64,000 nucleotides of DNA from Mytilus californianus (GCF_021869535.1 NW_026262690.1:92595995-92659994); one strand, 5' to 3'. Shown: positions 45,485-57,700, counted from the first letter of the stretch. A program made the numbers and translations. The notes: generated from the letters alone by a model not told the origin.

Positions 45485-45785
45485 AAAATGTTAGAACAGA
45501 TAAAAATTTTGAACATAAATAAACCAGCTGGACGTATTGGCATCATTCCTAAAATCTTGAAAGAGGCTGTAAGCTCAATTTCTAAACCATTAACTGAAAT
45601 ATCAAATATATCTCTTTCAATTATAACAGGTTCCGTTATTAAGGAAACTACACATGTAAATTCTATCTTCAAAAGAAAAGGTAGTCATTCAACATTCATT
45701 TCTTTACTATCGTCCTATTTCTGTTACTAGTACAATTTGTAAGATTATCGAACAAATTCTTGTTACATTTGTATTATATACACAT
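45485..45785 (+). pseudogene. Reverse-transcriptase N-terminal fragment
   Basis: Reads NKPAGRIGIIPKILKEA, SISKPLTEISNISLSIITG and IFKRKGSHST, then after a frameshift RPISVTSTICKIIEQIL. This is the fingers region that precedes the RPIS box in non-LTR reverse transcriptases (KAxGxDGIPxxxLK ... PIFKKG ... NYRPIS). No catalytic domain follows; the next sequence (45790 onward) is another repeat. Short, truncated and frameshifted. Encoded on the plus strand, opposite to the BIR gene. Confidence 0.7.
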
Positions 45786-46030
45786 TGAGGGCCTTCAACA
45801 TAATGATAAAAAAAAAACCTGGCGTATAGTCGGCTATAAAGAGCCCCGACATGAAAAAATATGAAACAATTCAATTGAGAAAACTAACGGTCTAACTTAT
45901 AACAAAACAATTTACGAAAAACATATATGACAGACATAAACCAACGACAACCACTGAACTACATGCTCCTGACTTGAGATAGGCATATAAAGAATGTGGC
46001 TGATTTAACGCTGTTACTTTGTGACCCTCC
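45786..46030 (+). repeat. Dispersed mussel-type repeat, internal part
   Basis: GAGGGCCTTCAACATAATGA, GGCTATAAAGAGCCCCGACA, CAATTCAATTGAGAAAAC, ACGACAACCACTGAAC and GCTCCTGACTTGAGATAGGC in family order; it abuts the RT fragment. Confidence 0.75.
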
Positions 46031-47359
46031 TATGGATCCATATGAGTCAGTAGATTTTATATGGTGTTCATGACGTCACGTCTACTACTAGTATTAATGG
46101 GGACGTCATCTATTAATGTTATTGTATTTCAGTGTTTATTTTTACACAAAACAAAACAAGAAAAGTCCCATGGTCGAAACAATAGTTATACGGTTCACTA
46201 CTGACCATCTACGTATTCATTTCCTTCGGCCTCATTCCATTTGGATTTTATTAACTTTCTATGATTCGTAGGGGTCAGTAGCAAACCATATAACTGATAG
46301 AATGGTTTAAAAAGGTTAAGGCAATGTAAAGAAATATTTACAAAATACAATTGTCTGGTGAATACCATTTTCATTGTTACGTCAATGATAAAAACAATCC
46401 TTGTATATAACTTATAAACGGTTTATATGTACTCCTAGCACAAATGACATTCAATCAAAATTGGCATGCTATATTGCATTAGAATATATAATAACATTAT
46501 CATAGTTAAAGGGACATTAGCTATGAGTTAGACAAAAAAAGATGATTTTTTTGGTTTCAAACAATATTAAATTTTGCTATTACCTGTCAGTTTGGTTCAA
46601 TTTTGTCAAAATAGACTAACAGAAAAACATGTCTGCACACTTGCATAACTTGCAAGTCAATAATTCAACCTTATTTGAATTCCTATGCATGTGACCTTTA
46701 ATTTGATCTTTCCAGAAATTGATTTCGCATGAATTATTATTTAAAAGAAAATAATTCCAACATTGAAAAGTGACACAAGGGAGCCACTAGAAAGAACCAT
46801 TTCGTTGCCAGAGTCGGCCCCACAAAACAAGTAACATAATTGGACGATGATTTAATTTTTTCTAATCAATGACTTGTCTTCAAACAAACTCTCAGTAATC
46901 GATCGTCATTATGCACGTGATTGTAGTTGTATTTATATTCATAGTTCACGTTTATATACGGTCATATGACCATCGGCAGTCTTCGGAAGTCATGTCGATG
47001 GTTAATTAGATGGCGTCTAGTCTGAAATAAGCACGACATGCTGATATATCATTACGAGTAAATGCATTGTTAATTGTTTCTTTTGGCCTCTCGTAATTTG
47101 GATATACGTTATAGTATATTGTAAATCCGAAAATAGAATTTGAGTGCAATTGTTGAAAATGAATTTGACAGCTAATGCCTCTTTAATGAAGACATTTTAA
47201 TTGGAATGCCTTCTGTTGCTGAGTTTCGATCTCTATATCAACGGAAGTAGATACGTGTTTGAGATGAATGTCTAAAGATCCTATATTATGAATAAAGATA
47301 CTTCTAAGATATAGAAACTATTCTCAGTTTCTATTACTTAAAATGTGTGATCAAACTTA
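46031..47359. other. Sequence without a recognised gene
   Basis: Two copies of a GGGGTCAGTAG/ATATGGTT-like motif and scattered AT-rich words. No exon supported. Confidence 0.5.
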
Positions 47360-47777
47360 CAGCCCTTGGATGGTGTGAACTTCCAAAAAAAAACGTGTAT
47401 GGTGTAATGGTGTATGGCATATGGTGCAATGGTAGAAGGTGTATGGTGCTATGGTGTAAGGGGAATGGTGTAATGGTATAACGTGCGATCGGGAATAGGG
47501 TGAATGAATGGTGTACGAAATTTAAACTATGCAAAATATTGATAAGAACTGATTTTTAATTTTATACATTAATTTACAATATTGTAATCAAAATTCGTTT
47601 TTTTTAAATAAATAAATAGTTTTGTAGGCGCATGCTCTTTGAATTATGGTGTAATGTGTATGGTGCAAAGGTGTAACGTGTATGGTGTAATAGCACAGGG
47701 TGTATGGTGTAATGGTGTATGGTGCATGGTGTAATGGTGTATGGTGTTAGTGGGAAGTTTACACCATCCAAGGACTG
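47360..47777. mobile_element. Foldback element enclosing a GGTGTATGGTGTAAT minisatellite
   Basis: CAGCCCTTGGATGGTGTGAA at 47360-47379 is mirrored by the complement at 47758-47777; arms are 23 bp with two mismatches. Inside, two stretches (47395-47520 and 47645-47755) consist of irregular GGTGTATGGTGTAATGGTGT units, separated by an AT-rich core. The satellite unit resembles the TIR's own TGGATGGTGT, so the array may have grown from the terminus. No clear target duplication. Confidence 0.7.
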
Positions 47778-48231
47778 TAATAGGGAGAGGGAAAATTTTT
47801 TTTGTCTACAACGAACCATACATTATACTTTTTTTTTTAGGGTTTCTGCTTTCTATCAAAGTGTCATGAACGTTAAAAAAAGATAAACGATGTTTGAAAT
47901 TATTTTGGATTAAGGAATATATAGCCCTCATGCATAGTTCGGATTCCTTGCACGACTTTGACTATACTTTTTTGTCATTTTTTGTTTCTATAAAGCTCGT
48001 CATTTTTTTAAATAAGCTTTGGATTTTTAAATATCTTGACCTCGAGCATCACTAAAGAGACTTTTATTGTCGAAATGCGCACCTGGTGAAGAAAAATTTG
48101 TAACATTATTGTAATTATTAGAGTGAAAAAATGCTTGTCGCTTAAATTCCCCTTTTATGTCAGAATCTCTCGTGTTACAAACTAATCAATTTACTTCCCA
48201 AAAGTACAAGAAACATATAAAAGGCCTTAAT
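47778..48231. other. Spacer with a repeat fragment
   Basis: 48020-48110 has TATCTTGACCTCGAGCATCA and GTCGAAATGCGCACCTGGTG, a known type of dispersed fragment. No gene. Confidence 0.5.
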
Positions 48232-49442
48232 AGAAATTTCCAATAAAATGACATACATACCTAACTCGACGTACGCACGTAACGGGACCGGTTATTGCTA
48301 ACATATTAATTTTGTTAAATGCGTCACTCAAGTTTCAACTAAGTATTCCTAAACTATTAAACCCATTCATGATAAATTTTATCAATATCAATTATTTCTA
48401 AGATGATGAAAAACGAAAGAAATCATGATTTTTATATATCACGTGATAATTAAGATTCCCGCCAAAACTTCACTGTCATAAGACCACGTATATACACGTA
48501 TCTTTACCTATCATAGTAACGATTGATTTGAGTTGTCTTTCATGGTTTTGACCATGACTTAGCTTTTCGATAAACTTTGCAAATGAACCTTTTATTATTT
48601 AATATTTGTCGTTATCAGATTGGTGTCCCATTTTCCTTTCGTCTTTTAATGGTTAATAATATTTAATTTCCGTGGGTATTTATTATTAGACAGAGATTTT
48701 TCTAGCAATTTAAGAAATATCGAATTTAAATTGTTAGTCAGATTTGTCTCTGTTAAAGTTGATAAATCAGATTGCATCATACTTTATTAAGCATCATTTC
48801 AAACGTTTTCTTCTTCTGCAGTTAATCTTGCTTATTTACAATCTCCGATTTTTCCCCAGGGAAAACGTACGACAAAGGGATGTGTATATTTTGAACAGAT
48901 ATATCATGTTATGGAGGGGTATTTGCGAAAAATACCAGTCAAGGGACGGTAAAATTTCCCAAGCCGCTAGGCGAGGGAAATTTGGTCCCAAGACTGGTAT
49001 TTTTTGAAAAAAAATGTCCTGTTCCCAAGTATCTCTGATTAAAAGTGGATATGAATGCCAATTTACATACTTGTGACATTTTTAAGACAACTATAATGCC
49101 ACTTCAGTCTTTACAATGATTTTCTGTTTAAAATGTACTTTTAATTAGTAAGGCTTGATATTGAGGATTTTTTTGGATTAAGACAACTCTTACTAATCCA
49201 ATTAGAAGTGGATTCTAAAACTATCACATATTGATTGAGTAAAGCAAAAATTTCGAGTTTCAATTTTTGTCTGGCCTTAGAGGTATATATTTATATATAA
49301 AAGTTAAACTCTGCGACATATCCATGCATAGGATCACCAGTGAAGGTGATACACGGCTGAAAACACATTTTATATTCATAAGTACTTTAAATATGTATAT
49401 ATTTGTGTGAACCAAGCTCTCTGAAGGAAGGTTTTTCCAGGT

Positions 49443-49770
49443 TGTTATTATGTCGTGCTGTTGCACCACTGTCCCAGGCTTAGGGGGAGGGAGGGGGGGG
49501 GGGGGTTGAACATTCACAAAAATGTTTAACCCGGCCACATTCTTTATGCGCGGCTGCCTATCCCATGTCAGGAGCCTATGGTTCACTTGTCGTCGTTGGT
49601 TCATATCTGTTATATTTGTTTTTTCGTAAATTGTCTTGTTTTAAATCAGGCCGGTAGTTTTCTCAATTGAGTTGTTTCATATTTTTTAAGTTGGCTCCTT
49701 TTACAGTCGACTATACGGTATGGATTTTTCTCATTGATGAAGGCCGTACGGTTGTTCATTTTTGTTTGAA
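49443..49770 (-). repeat. Dispersed mussel-type repeat inside the TIR element
   Basis: GTGCTGTTGCACCACTGTCC, GGAGCCTATGG and GAAGGCCGTACGG in family order, with a G-rich tract at 49480-49505. Position and orientation correspond to 12143-12345 of copy 1, so it was present before the two copies separated. Confidence 0.7.
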
Positions 49771-50696
49771 CTGTTTTTCAAAGTCAATGCCTTATATACT
49801 AGTATCTGATAATACGGTATGAGTTTTTGCTTATTGTTGACGACAGCACGAGCCACTGTAGTCGTTATTCAAACCAATTGGACTCTGTTTGATAGTTTGA
49901 CGCTCCATACGGATCCAGGTATATACATGTCGGAGTGTGAGGAATAAATCGAAAAAAGAATGCATGCTAAGCATACTAATGCTTTTGAAGAGAAAATTGA
50001 AAATATTTGTTGAACGGACAGACTGGCAGATGGACACACAAGACAGGGTGATTGTAATTTGAATGCGGGTACAATATTTTGTCAGTGTATGTATCTTAGA
50101 TGCTACATGTAGTGGTAAGGAAGTCTGGATCAAAACGGGGTAATCTTTACTTTTAATTTTTTTTTATACTATTTAAAATGATAATTGCATGCCTACTGGA
50201 TATTAATACAATAGCAAGTCACAAGGATAATTGAAGCTGTGCTTTTTGATATAAAGAAACAAGGAGAAAAATCAAATAAATTATGCAAAAAAAAGTGTTA
50301 TCAAAACAAAACAAGTGTTGCTAGAATAATAATATATGCACATAAAACATAAAATATATAAACAGAATTTTTATTAAATATGGGATTGACTGGTACATGT
50401 AGCAGGCTAGCCTCGATTACGGGTTCAATTATTTTGTTGGACCCCCAGATCAAATGATTTTACGACTAAATTTTATGGTTCTTAACCAAGCATAATGCAT
50501 TCACGAGTAAGAGCATGTACTGGTTTAATCGAAGAAAGACAAGTGTGTCTTTGTATCGGGTACGCTATCTTGTTACCTAGCATATAAATATGCGACTGTA
50601 AGTGTTGGTAATGTACAAAAAGGTACATTCATTTATCATCATTATTTCATCATCCTTGATATATATGTAATATTTGTCGCTGGATATAAGACATAC

Positions 50697-50804
50697 ATCA
50701 TTATCATCATCATCATAAGTATTATAGCTTGAGGCTAAATCTTCGTCGAATGTATTATGGCTTGAGGTTTCTTCGTCGTAAGTATTATAGCTTGAGGCTA
50801 AATT
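50697..50804 (-). other. Candidate exon encoding acidic SSYNTYDE-type repeats
   Basis: 108 nt between an acceptor (GGCTAAACTATCAG) and a strong donor (GTATGTC). Phase 0 at both ends; it encodes 36 residues made of three related acidic units: ASSYNTYDEET, SSHNTFDEDL, ASSYNTYDDDD. Differences between units include third-position changes that keep residues. It does not fit the phase of the BIR exon chain at this location and lies in the middle of TIR element copy 2, so it may belong to that element, to another gene, or be a plain 33-bp tandem repeat. No domain recognised. Confidence 0.3.
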
Positions 50805-51124
50805 CTGATAGTTTAGCCAATTTATGTCGAGAACTTATTTTACGCATGCATCTCTTTGCTACATAGTTTTTATAAATGTCCAAGTTAAAGCCAATAGAGA
50901 TCATAGATGTTTATCAAATGATCATGTCTACTCACAATTAAAACAGTAAGAAAGGGGTTAACTCGTCCGACTAAAACGAAGCACAAAAACAGCAATTACT
51001 AGTATTTCCAAATAAACTCCATGAATCGAACTTAGAGTATTCACAGTTACTGAACACTATCTTAAAACAACTACAACTAATAAATACAGAATAATTATCC
51101 AGTCTAGAATATTAATCAATTATT

Positions 51125-51460
51125 TCGTACTGTTACACCACTGTCCCAAGTAAGTGGGCCCGCTAACATGTTTAACCCCGCCACAGTATACATGGGTGTG
51201 CCTGTCCCAAGTCAGGAGCCTGTAATTCAGTGGTTATCATTTGTTGCTGTGCTTTCGTTCATTTTTTTGTACGTTAATTAGCCGTTAGTTTTATCGTTTT
51301 AGTTGTTTTACATTTGTCATTTTGTGGCCTCTTATAGCTGACTATGCGGTATAGGCTTTGCTAATTGCTGAAGGCCGTACGGTGGACTATAGTTATTAAT
51401 TTCTGTGTCATTTGGTCTCTTGTGAAGAGTTTTCTCATTGGCAATCATACTACATCTTCT
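51125..51460 (-). repeat. Dispersed mussel-type repeat
   Basis: TACTGTTACACCACTGTCCC, GTTTAACCCCGCCACAGTAT, GTGCCTGTCCCAAGTCAGGA, GAAGGCCGTACGGTGGACTA, TTTGGTCTCTTGTGAAGAG and ACTACATCTTCTT in family order. Confidence 0.8.
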
Positions 51461-52728
51461 TTTTTGTACATACCACAAATTAAGTATAAAAAGTACACAA
51501 AACAGTCAAGACCTTTTGTCATGTCAAAAGCACAGAGTGTCTGTATGACATAACTGTATAGCAAATTATATGTAGTTTCTATAAAATGTAATGATAATTT
51601 ATCGACAAAAGATACATGATGATTTGTAAGTGGAATTATATATAACTAAATAAATAAATATTTATATTAAAAGAAACATCATAAACAAGAATATGTGTCC
51701 ATTAGGTTACACGTCAGTATCACATTTTCGTGTTAAGTGAGCTCTAAATCCAGGAAAAATTCAATTCAGTATGTAGTCTGAAACTTTGAAATCTCATGCG
51801 AGATGTCTAATGTTCAAACATTGTTGTTTTTAAAACGTATTTATCAAAGTCAAACGACAATCATTTATTTTTTTTTGGTGCTATACAATTTATGATTATA
51901 GCAGGATCCAAGATATTTGAAAGAAGGCGTAGTTCCCGATAATTGAATTTATACTGCCGAGCTGAGCGATGCGAAAAAAAAATGGACGATTTTATACTAA
52001 AAATGTGTATAGATAACGTGAAAAGCGTGAGATTTTAAAATCTATTTGGCGATCAAAAGGGGGGAGTACGCCCTCTACCCATGTATCCGCGAATGCACGT
52101 TAAAGTATACATGGACAAACACCTCGTCCCATGCATTATTATAGTTAAAGACGAAAAAGTACTCTTTGATAAATGTATCAATGATATGATTTTTTGCCCA
52201 CGTCAAATTATCTTGAATTAAATTATAGAAAAATAATTGTTTTTAAAAGTTAGTCGCGTACACCTTTTACATTCGGGTGTGTTTGGATCTACTTTTTAAA
52301 CGTTAAAACTTATAAAAACAAAAAAAAGAAATAACCTTCTCGCTTCGGATTTCATTATTTTAATATTGTCATGCTAAATATTTACTTGGAAGTTTTTAAA
52401 ATTCATATTTTGAGAAGAACTGAAATATGGGTCAAGTGAAATGACAAGAAACGATGGGTGTATTTGATTACAAGTTGCTAACTTACTTATTCCCTTAACA
52501 TATTTTTGTCAATAAAATCATTCAAAATTTAATAACAAAATATATAAAGATTAAAAAAAGTAGTTGGGTTGATTTTTACATTAAGTCTATATCAGCAAAA
52601 AATGCGTGGTCAAAGAGCAAACAATGCATGCAGTGTATGCTCCCCTCCGTCATGCTTCAGTGCAATAGGACGAAATACGTTAAGTTAGGTCGGATATGTC
52701 GAGTAAAGTCATTTTATTGGAAATCTCT

Positions 52729-53077
52729 AATGATCCCAACCAATTGTACTCAACTTATGATGATTTTGCACTTGTGCATTTTATATTCATTCGATGCTTT
52801 ATATCGGCAAGCCAATCCTGTACACTTGAATAACATAAGAATCAAGAGAATGATTTATAAGCAAAGCTTATCGATTTTGGAAGTTATTATAATCGAACAA
52901 GTGAATGACTTTTACTGAATTAAAGCAAAAAAGGAAAAATAATTTTACATGTATCCAATGATAAGCAAATGGGTTATCAACTGAAAGCAACAAAGATCGA
53001 CTAAATATGAGAGGACTATCCGATAGACCTCTGTAGATTTAAACCAGACATTTAACACAAAACCATATTTATGCCGA
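52729..53077. other. Spacer, nothing recognised
   Basis: AT-rich with short ORFs lacking domain or splice support. Confidence 0.45.
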
Positions 53078-53252
53078 TTATGATGATGGTGAGGCTGAAG
53101 ATGATGATGATGATGATGATGATGACGAGGAGGAGGAGGAAGAAGAGGAGGAGGAGCAGAGGAGGAGGGGAGGAGGAGCAGGAGGAGGAGGAGCAGTAAC
53201 ATAAGGAGGAGGAGCAGCAGCAGCAGGAGCAGGAGGAGCAGGAGGAGCAGGA
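53078..53252. repeat. Purine microsatellite (GAT)n then (GAG/AGG/AGC)n
   Basis: A run of GAT/GAC triplets passes into GAG/GAA and then AGG/AGC triplets. Translated ORFs on both strands (poly-Asp/Glu, or Leu/Pro/Ser) are by-products of the triplet repeat. Confidence 0.9.
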
Positions 53253-53285
53253 TTTATTAAAACAGCAAAAATGATGAAAACATAT

Positions 53286-53425
53286 TATCCACTGATCCTC
53301 GAAGGAAGATGCTGAAGATACCAAAGGGATTTTCAAACTCATAAGTGTGATACAAACTGACAACCCAATGGTTAATGACGAATAAAGGATCAAAGACAAA
53401 CTACAGTCTACAAAACTCAAAAGAA
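53286..53425 (-). repeat. Fragment of the retroelement 3' tail
   Basis: GATACCAAAGGGATTTTCAA, CTCATAAGTGTGATACAAAC, CTGACAACCC and CTACAAAACTCAAAAGAAAAC follow the complement of the tail at 30480-30600, diverged. Confidence 0.5.
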
Positions 53426-53682
53426 AACAAAAGAACATGTGGAAAATATAATATTGTGTTATACTCTTGTAGGAAGCTTGATTATAAAAAAAAAACAACA
53501 TTTGAATTTTTTTTTAGAGTATTCAATTTGTTGCATATGAATCAAGCCGTTCAGCATATAAGGAAAATGTTTTTCTGTTCAGATAGATGGCAGATCCTTG
53601 CTTGTTTGACCTTAAGGTCAGGTATCTTGTATATTGTACATATATTTCCGGTTCGATAAGATAAGATTAGAAAGATAACATA

Positions 53683-53964
53683 TTGGTTATCAAAACCCCC
53701 AGTCAAAGAAAGACAAACACAACCGCGGCTATACAGAAAAACACTCTACTACGAGATTATTTAACAACCTTTAACAACAGTCGGCAAAACACTACTGAAA
53801 AAAAAACGATAGAGCAGAAAAGACCTCCCAAAAGTGGGAAGAAACTAGTTTCCCTGGAAAGGCAAGCAGTTCCTGATAACCTAGTTGCATCCGCCAAAGG
53901 AAGGGCTTTTGTGTACAACAACTCGAATATATCCATGTTTGTCGGTGGCACAAATACACTGTAA
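53683..53964 (+). other. Unrecognised 93-codon open frame
   Basis: An open frame without an ATG at its left edge, ending RPPKSGKKLVSLERQAVPDN, then GRAFVYNNSNISMFVGGTNT-L-stop. It is Lys/Thr/Asn-rich at first and more balanced later, with higher G/C than its flanks. There is no family I can name, no clear acceptor or promoter, and the opposite strand is also open over part of it. It could be a last exon, a retroelement fragment or chance. Confidence 0.2.
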
Positions 53965-54389
53965 TGGTCAGTCAATTAATAATTGTCGTCCGTAAAACGT
54001 TTGAGACACATTAATCATGAAGACCCATTGTTTGTTAGCAGTAGTCCTCTTACCAAAATAAATTAAATTTGAGATTAATATAACTCAAACAAACTCTATT
54101 TTATATCATGGTTGCTGGATATCTTAATAATTCTATCTAACTGAAATATAACCATCCTCTTAATCATCCTCTTATTTGTCATTTCTGAAGATCAGTGTTC
54201 ATCAACACATTAATGAAAATCAAGAAAAAAGAATAAAACCGTTAATTACCCACAGGATGATTTTTTTTTTTAAACAGCTGTCTTGAAGGGGTTTTAAAAT
54301 GGTAAATTCTTTGGTGAGGTATGAGTAAATATAAAAGAGAATCGGATGAGTTAAATGTTTTTTGTTGTTGTTGTTAATTGTACTGAGTT

Positions 54390-54525
54390 CATAACTTGAC
54401 AGTTGTTTTCTATTCGTGTGATGTGTTTGAGCTTTTGTTTTGCCATTAATAAGGGGCTTTCCGTTTTTTAATTTTCCAGGGAGTTCAGTATTTTTTTGTT
54501 ATTTTACTTTTTGCTTTATCAATAG
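54390..54525 (-). repeat. Dispersed short repeat, CATTCGTTTGATG family
   Basis: TGACAGTTGTTTTCTATTCG, GTGTTTGAGCTTTTGTTTTG, GGGGCTTTCCG and GGGAGTTCAGTATTTTTTTG in the same order as at 2990-3120. Confidence 0.7.
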
Positions 54526-54673
54526 AACATTTCAAAGTTATCATTTCCATTTGGAAAAGAGGATATAGTGTTGATGTACATGATATATTATGTATATAAA
54601 TTGATAAATGAAGCGACCAAATCATGCATATAAATGAAAAATACAGATGTTTAATAGTTACACTTCAGCATAC

Positions 54674-54745
54674 CTTCTGTTCTTGAAGGTTGAAATGACG
54701 ATACATATCCGTTGTGAGTGACAGGTGTTCTCTCCACTTGATCTC
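54674..54745 (-). CDS. Candidate 72-nt linker exon of the BIR-domain gene
   Basis: Acceptor ATTATTTTTCAG and donor GTATGCTG. Entering in phase 1 it encodes DQVERTPVTHNGYVSSFQPS then RTE, leaving phase 1. This matches the phase 1 donor of the first BIR exon 5.8 kb upstream, and it is the first good acceptor-donor pair below that exon. The sequence is polar and Ser/Thr/Pro-rich, as expected for an interdomain linker. Another frame is also open through the exon, so support comes from splice signals and phase. Confidence 0.55.
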
Positions 54746-57700
54746 CTGAAAAATAATTGTTTTGATTTACATAATGAATTTTATTGATGAATACTCATTT
54801 TTGTACACGAGATTCTTTCAAAGGTTTTGACCAAGTTTAAACCAGCTAAAAATGGATAGGGTAGTTTCATATATCAAATATTTCAAATGTTGCTAAAATG
54901 ATCGATAGGATCTGGGATTGTTACCAAACTTTTTCGAAAGATAGAAGAAGCAAAGGAGAATACATATTTCAATCCAAAAGAACAACCGGCAACGTTGCAT
55001 AACATTATTAAAACAAATTACTAATCAACTTCAATGAACAGACGCTCAATTTAATGGAAATGGAATATATATAAAGCAATCATTGATTAAGATGAGTATT
55101 GTGCAACTTTAGATAAAAAAATCAGTCACATACGTTAGTGGCAACAAACATCATAGGAAATACATATGCAAGCTTCCCGGTTTTTGTTAGCCATAAATCA
55201 ATACTTACTTCTACATTCATTGCAGGACCAGAGGCATTGGGATGTATTTGTGAATCGGTAACATATAAATAGGATTTATCCATACGCGGAATAAAATAGA
55301 AATTTACATCTTAGCAAGTAGCTTTGTATGGTGGATGCTAAGAGAGACATATTGCTCAATCAAAGAATAGCGTAAAAAAGACACTTGGAAGAGCTGAAGT
55401 CAACATGAATATTAACCAGCCTCTTGTAAGAGAAATAGAAAGAATTAGTTTAAATAGTGAATGATGCACCACGTACATATTTCTCATCGCATAAAAGAAC
55501 ATGCGAAACTTTTATCACGACTTATCTTTTGTATGGAGGAAGAATATAATGCTGTCCTATCCACAAAAAGAAGAAGTGGAAATCAACGATCCGGCCTATA
55601 TGAACATAAAGCACTCAGCAAACGTGCACTTAAGACGAACTTTTACTGATATAACACTTCTGAATCAGATGGAAGTTGGAGTATCTAACTTGATAAAGTG
55701 AATTGTACGAAGCATAAAAAAAAACCAACAATCTATTTAAATTGGAGACCTTATTCAATTCCAATATGAATCGCCTAGAAAGAGATAATAAGAAATAGTA
55801 AATAGTAAACAGCACCGATACAGACAAGAAATGACGAGATTATTTAAATCGTAAAACAATTATATTGACAAAGATGGATGCTACAATCTATTAAAATCAC
55901 GAGCAACGCGATGACACAACACACGGAAGTACTCGATCGAAACGAATAGAGAATGTGAAAGCATCCATTAAGATATGGAAGTCAGTTGCCAATGTAGATA
56001 AACACGATGAAGAAGACTACCAAACTGAAAAGACTTTCGTGGTGAACATTTTTTTTTATAGCGAACAAGAACTTAGTTACCTTACTTTGATTTTGTACTA
56101 CTTTTGTTGTTTATATTTCCGATAAGAGCTTTCTGTTAAATTTTCCGAGGAAAATGATTGCTTAAACCTAGTTTTATAGCAAGCTAAACCTCCCACTTGT
56201 ATGGAAGTTGTTAATAGTTCCGATGAGAGCTTTCTGGTAAATCTAAAAAACCTTTACTTTCGTTACTATGTCACTAACTAAAGATTAAAATGAAAACACT
56301 TTAAAAAATGTTCAGGAACTTATAAATTGATTTAAGAGGTTTCAAGTGTATAATAACACAATAATGTGCGAATCGCCTAAGACAGATGGTTATAGTTCCA
56401 TTATATTGACAGAATTTGGGGAGCAACTCAAACAGACATATGTCAAGATTGTCGCAGAAAAAATACCTCTTTTAAACTGTACTATCCATTGTCGATGTCA
56501 CTGACGTCGCCTGGTGGTGTGCATGTGGAGTTATGACCGAACAGACGTGTTAGTTTTTTAGCTTATTTTTGACAAAATTTAACCAACTACAATATTTTTC
56601 ATTAAAGAAAGTAATGTGTATGCCTTAATTCTGATTTGATGATGTGTCAAAGGAGAAAAAAAAATGTATCAAAAAATGGTGCAATTAAAGTTTCAACAAT
56701 TAAAACAGAACAAGGATATACTAAACACATCTACTATGTTATGATGACTCATTACAAAGTATTTCAGTTGACCTATATATTTGGTTTTCTAGTAATACAA
56801 ATTTTGAATATTATTTTAGCAACATTAAGCTTGAACTAAAATGAAAGTAATGGAATCTAAAGCGAAAAGATGTATCATCTGTTTTTGAATTGTACATGGG
56901 AAAGACAAACATGACAAAGCAGTGGACTTAAACTTTATTGAATGTAAAACATGTACATGACTTTGTTTTCATAATAAGTTTGAATGTTACACATTTTCAT
57001 GACTGTTTGTCAAAATACTGTTGACTGGGACAGAGATATAAATAATACATTTGTACTCTCAACAAACAAATGTATTGTTTTCACACGGAATATTTTCATT
57101 GGAAGTTATTGATATCAACTTCAAGATTCAACAGTCTTTGTTAAATCATTTGTTTTGTGACTATTTGCCTTTAATTCCAAAGGTGAATTATATCTTATGT
57201 ATCAATATTAAAACAGTTGGAAATAATCTAAAAATGCCAACTTGGTCGTTTTCTTAAATTCTATACTACTCAAAGAAAGTTTTGAAACACTTCCATGGAT
57301 ATAAGTAGGGGTCAAACTTTAAGGGCTCACATCTTTGTAGAAAAAGCTCAAAATGATATGATATTAATAGGATTCCTATAAAAAAATATGATAAAAGTCT
57401 GGAGGTAAAAGAGTGCTTCTCCCAATTAAAAAATGATTTTGCGAGGGAGATGTTCGTTTCTGTTTATATGCAATCAATTGATTTTTGGTCGACGCCATCA
57501 AATCTCATCAAAACTACCTGGCCTTTAACTGTATTAGGAATACGATATCCGGTACTTTTCTATCAGGTTACAGCATGAAGGAGTATACAATTTCCTGCAA
57601 TTTTGTACATTGGAAAGGACAAAACCTTCTAGAGTTTTGGTCATTAGGCCCAAGTTCAAGGTCACTGTTATTACTAATATTACAATTATATTAAAAAAAA

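Larger units (their letters stand above)
48232..52728 (-). mobile_element. TIR element, inverted and enlarged copy 2
   Basis: Ends AGAAATTTCCAATAAAATGA at 48232 and the complementary end at 52708-52728 match the TIRs of 11549-13544. Terminal 1.1 kb (left) and 0.5 kb (right) align to copy 1 in inverse order, including TTCAAACGTTTTCTTCTTC, GACGTACGCACGTAACGGGA and CGCTTCGGATTTCATTATTT. The middle (about 49800-52240) is absent from copy 1. It holds a further dispersed repeat at 51125-51460 and a candidate coding repeat at 50697-50804. No transposase recognised. The 87-codon ORF near 48.8 kb has no counterpart in copy 1. Confidence 0.6.

Noticed and set aside
53052-53501. Minus-strand ORFs rich in Ser/Cys or Leu/Pro/His
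   Set aside because: Products of the GAT/GAG/AGG/AGC triplet repeat.
55212-55312. Minus-strand interval with strong GTAAGTATT donor and one open frame (SYLYVTDSQIHPNASGPAMN)
   Set aside because: It would enter in phase 1 and leave in phase 0, which does not fit the exon at 54674-54745, and the acceptor CTTGCTAAG is weak. It remains a possible fragment of something else.
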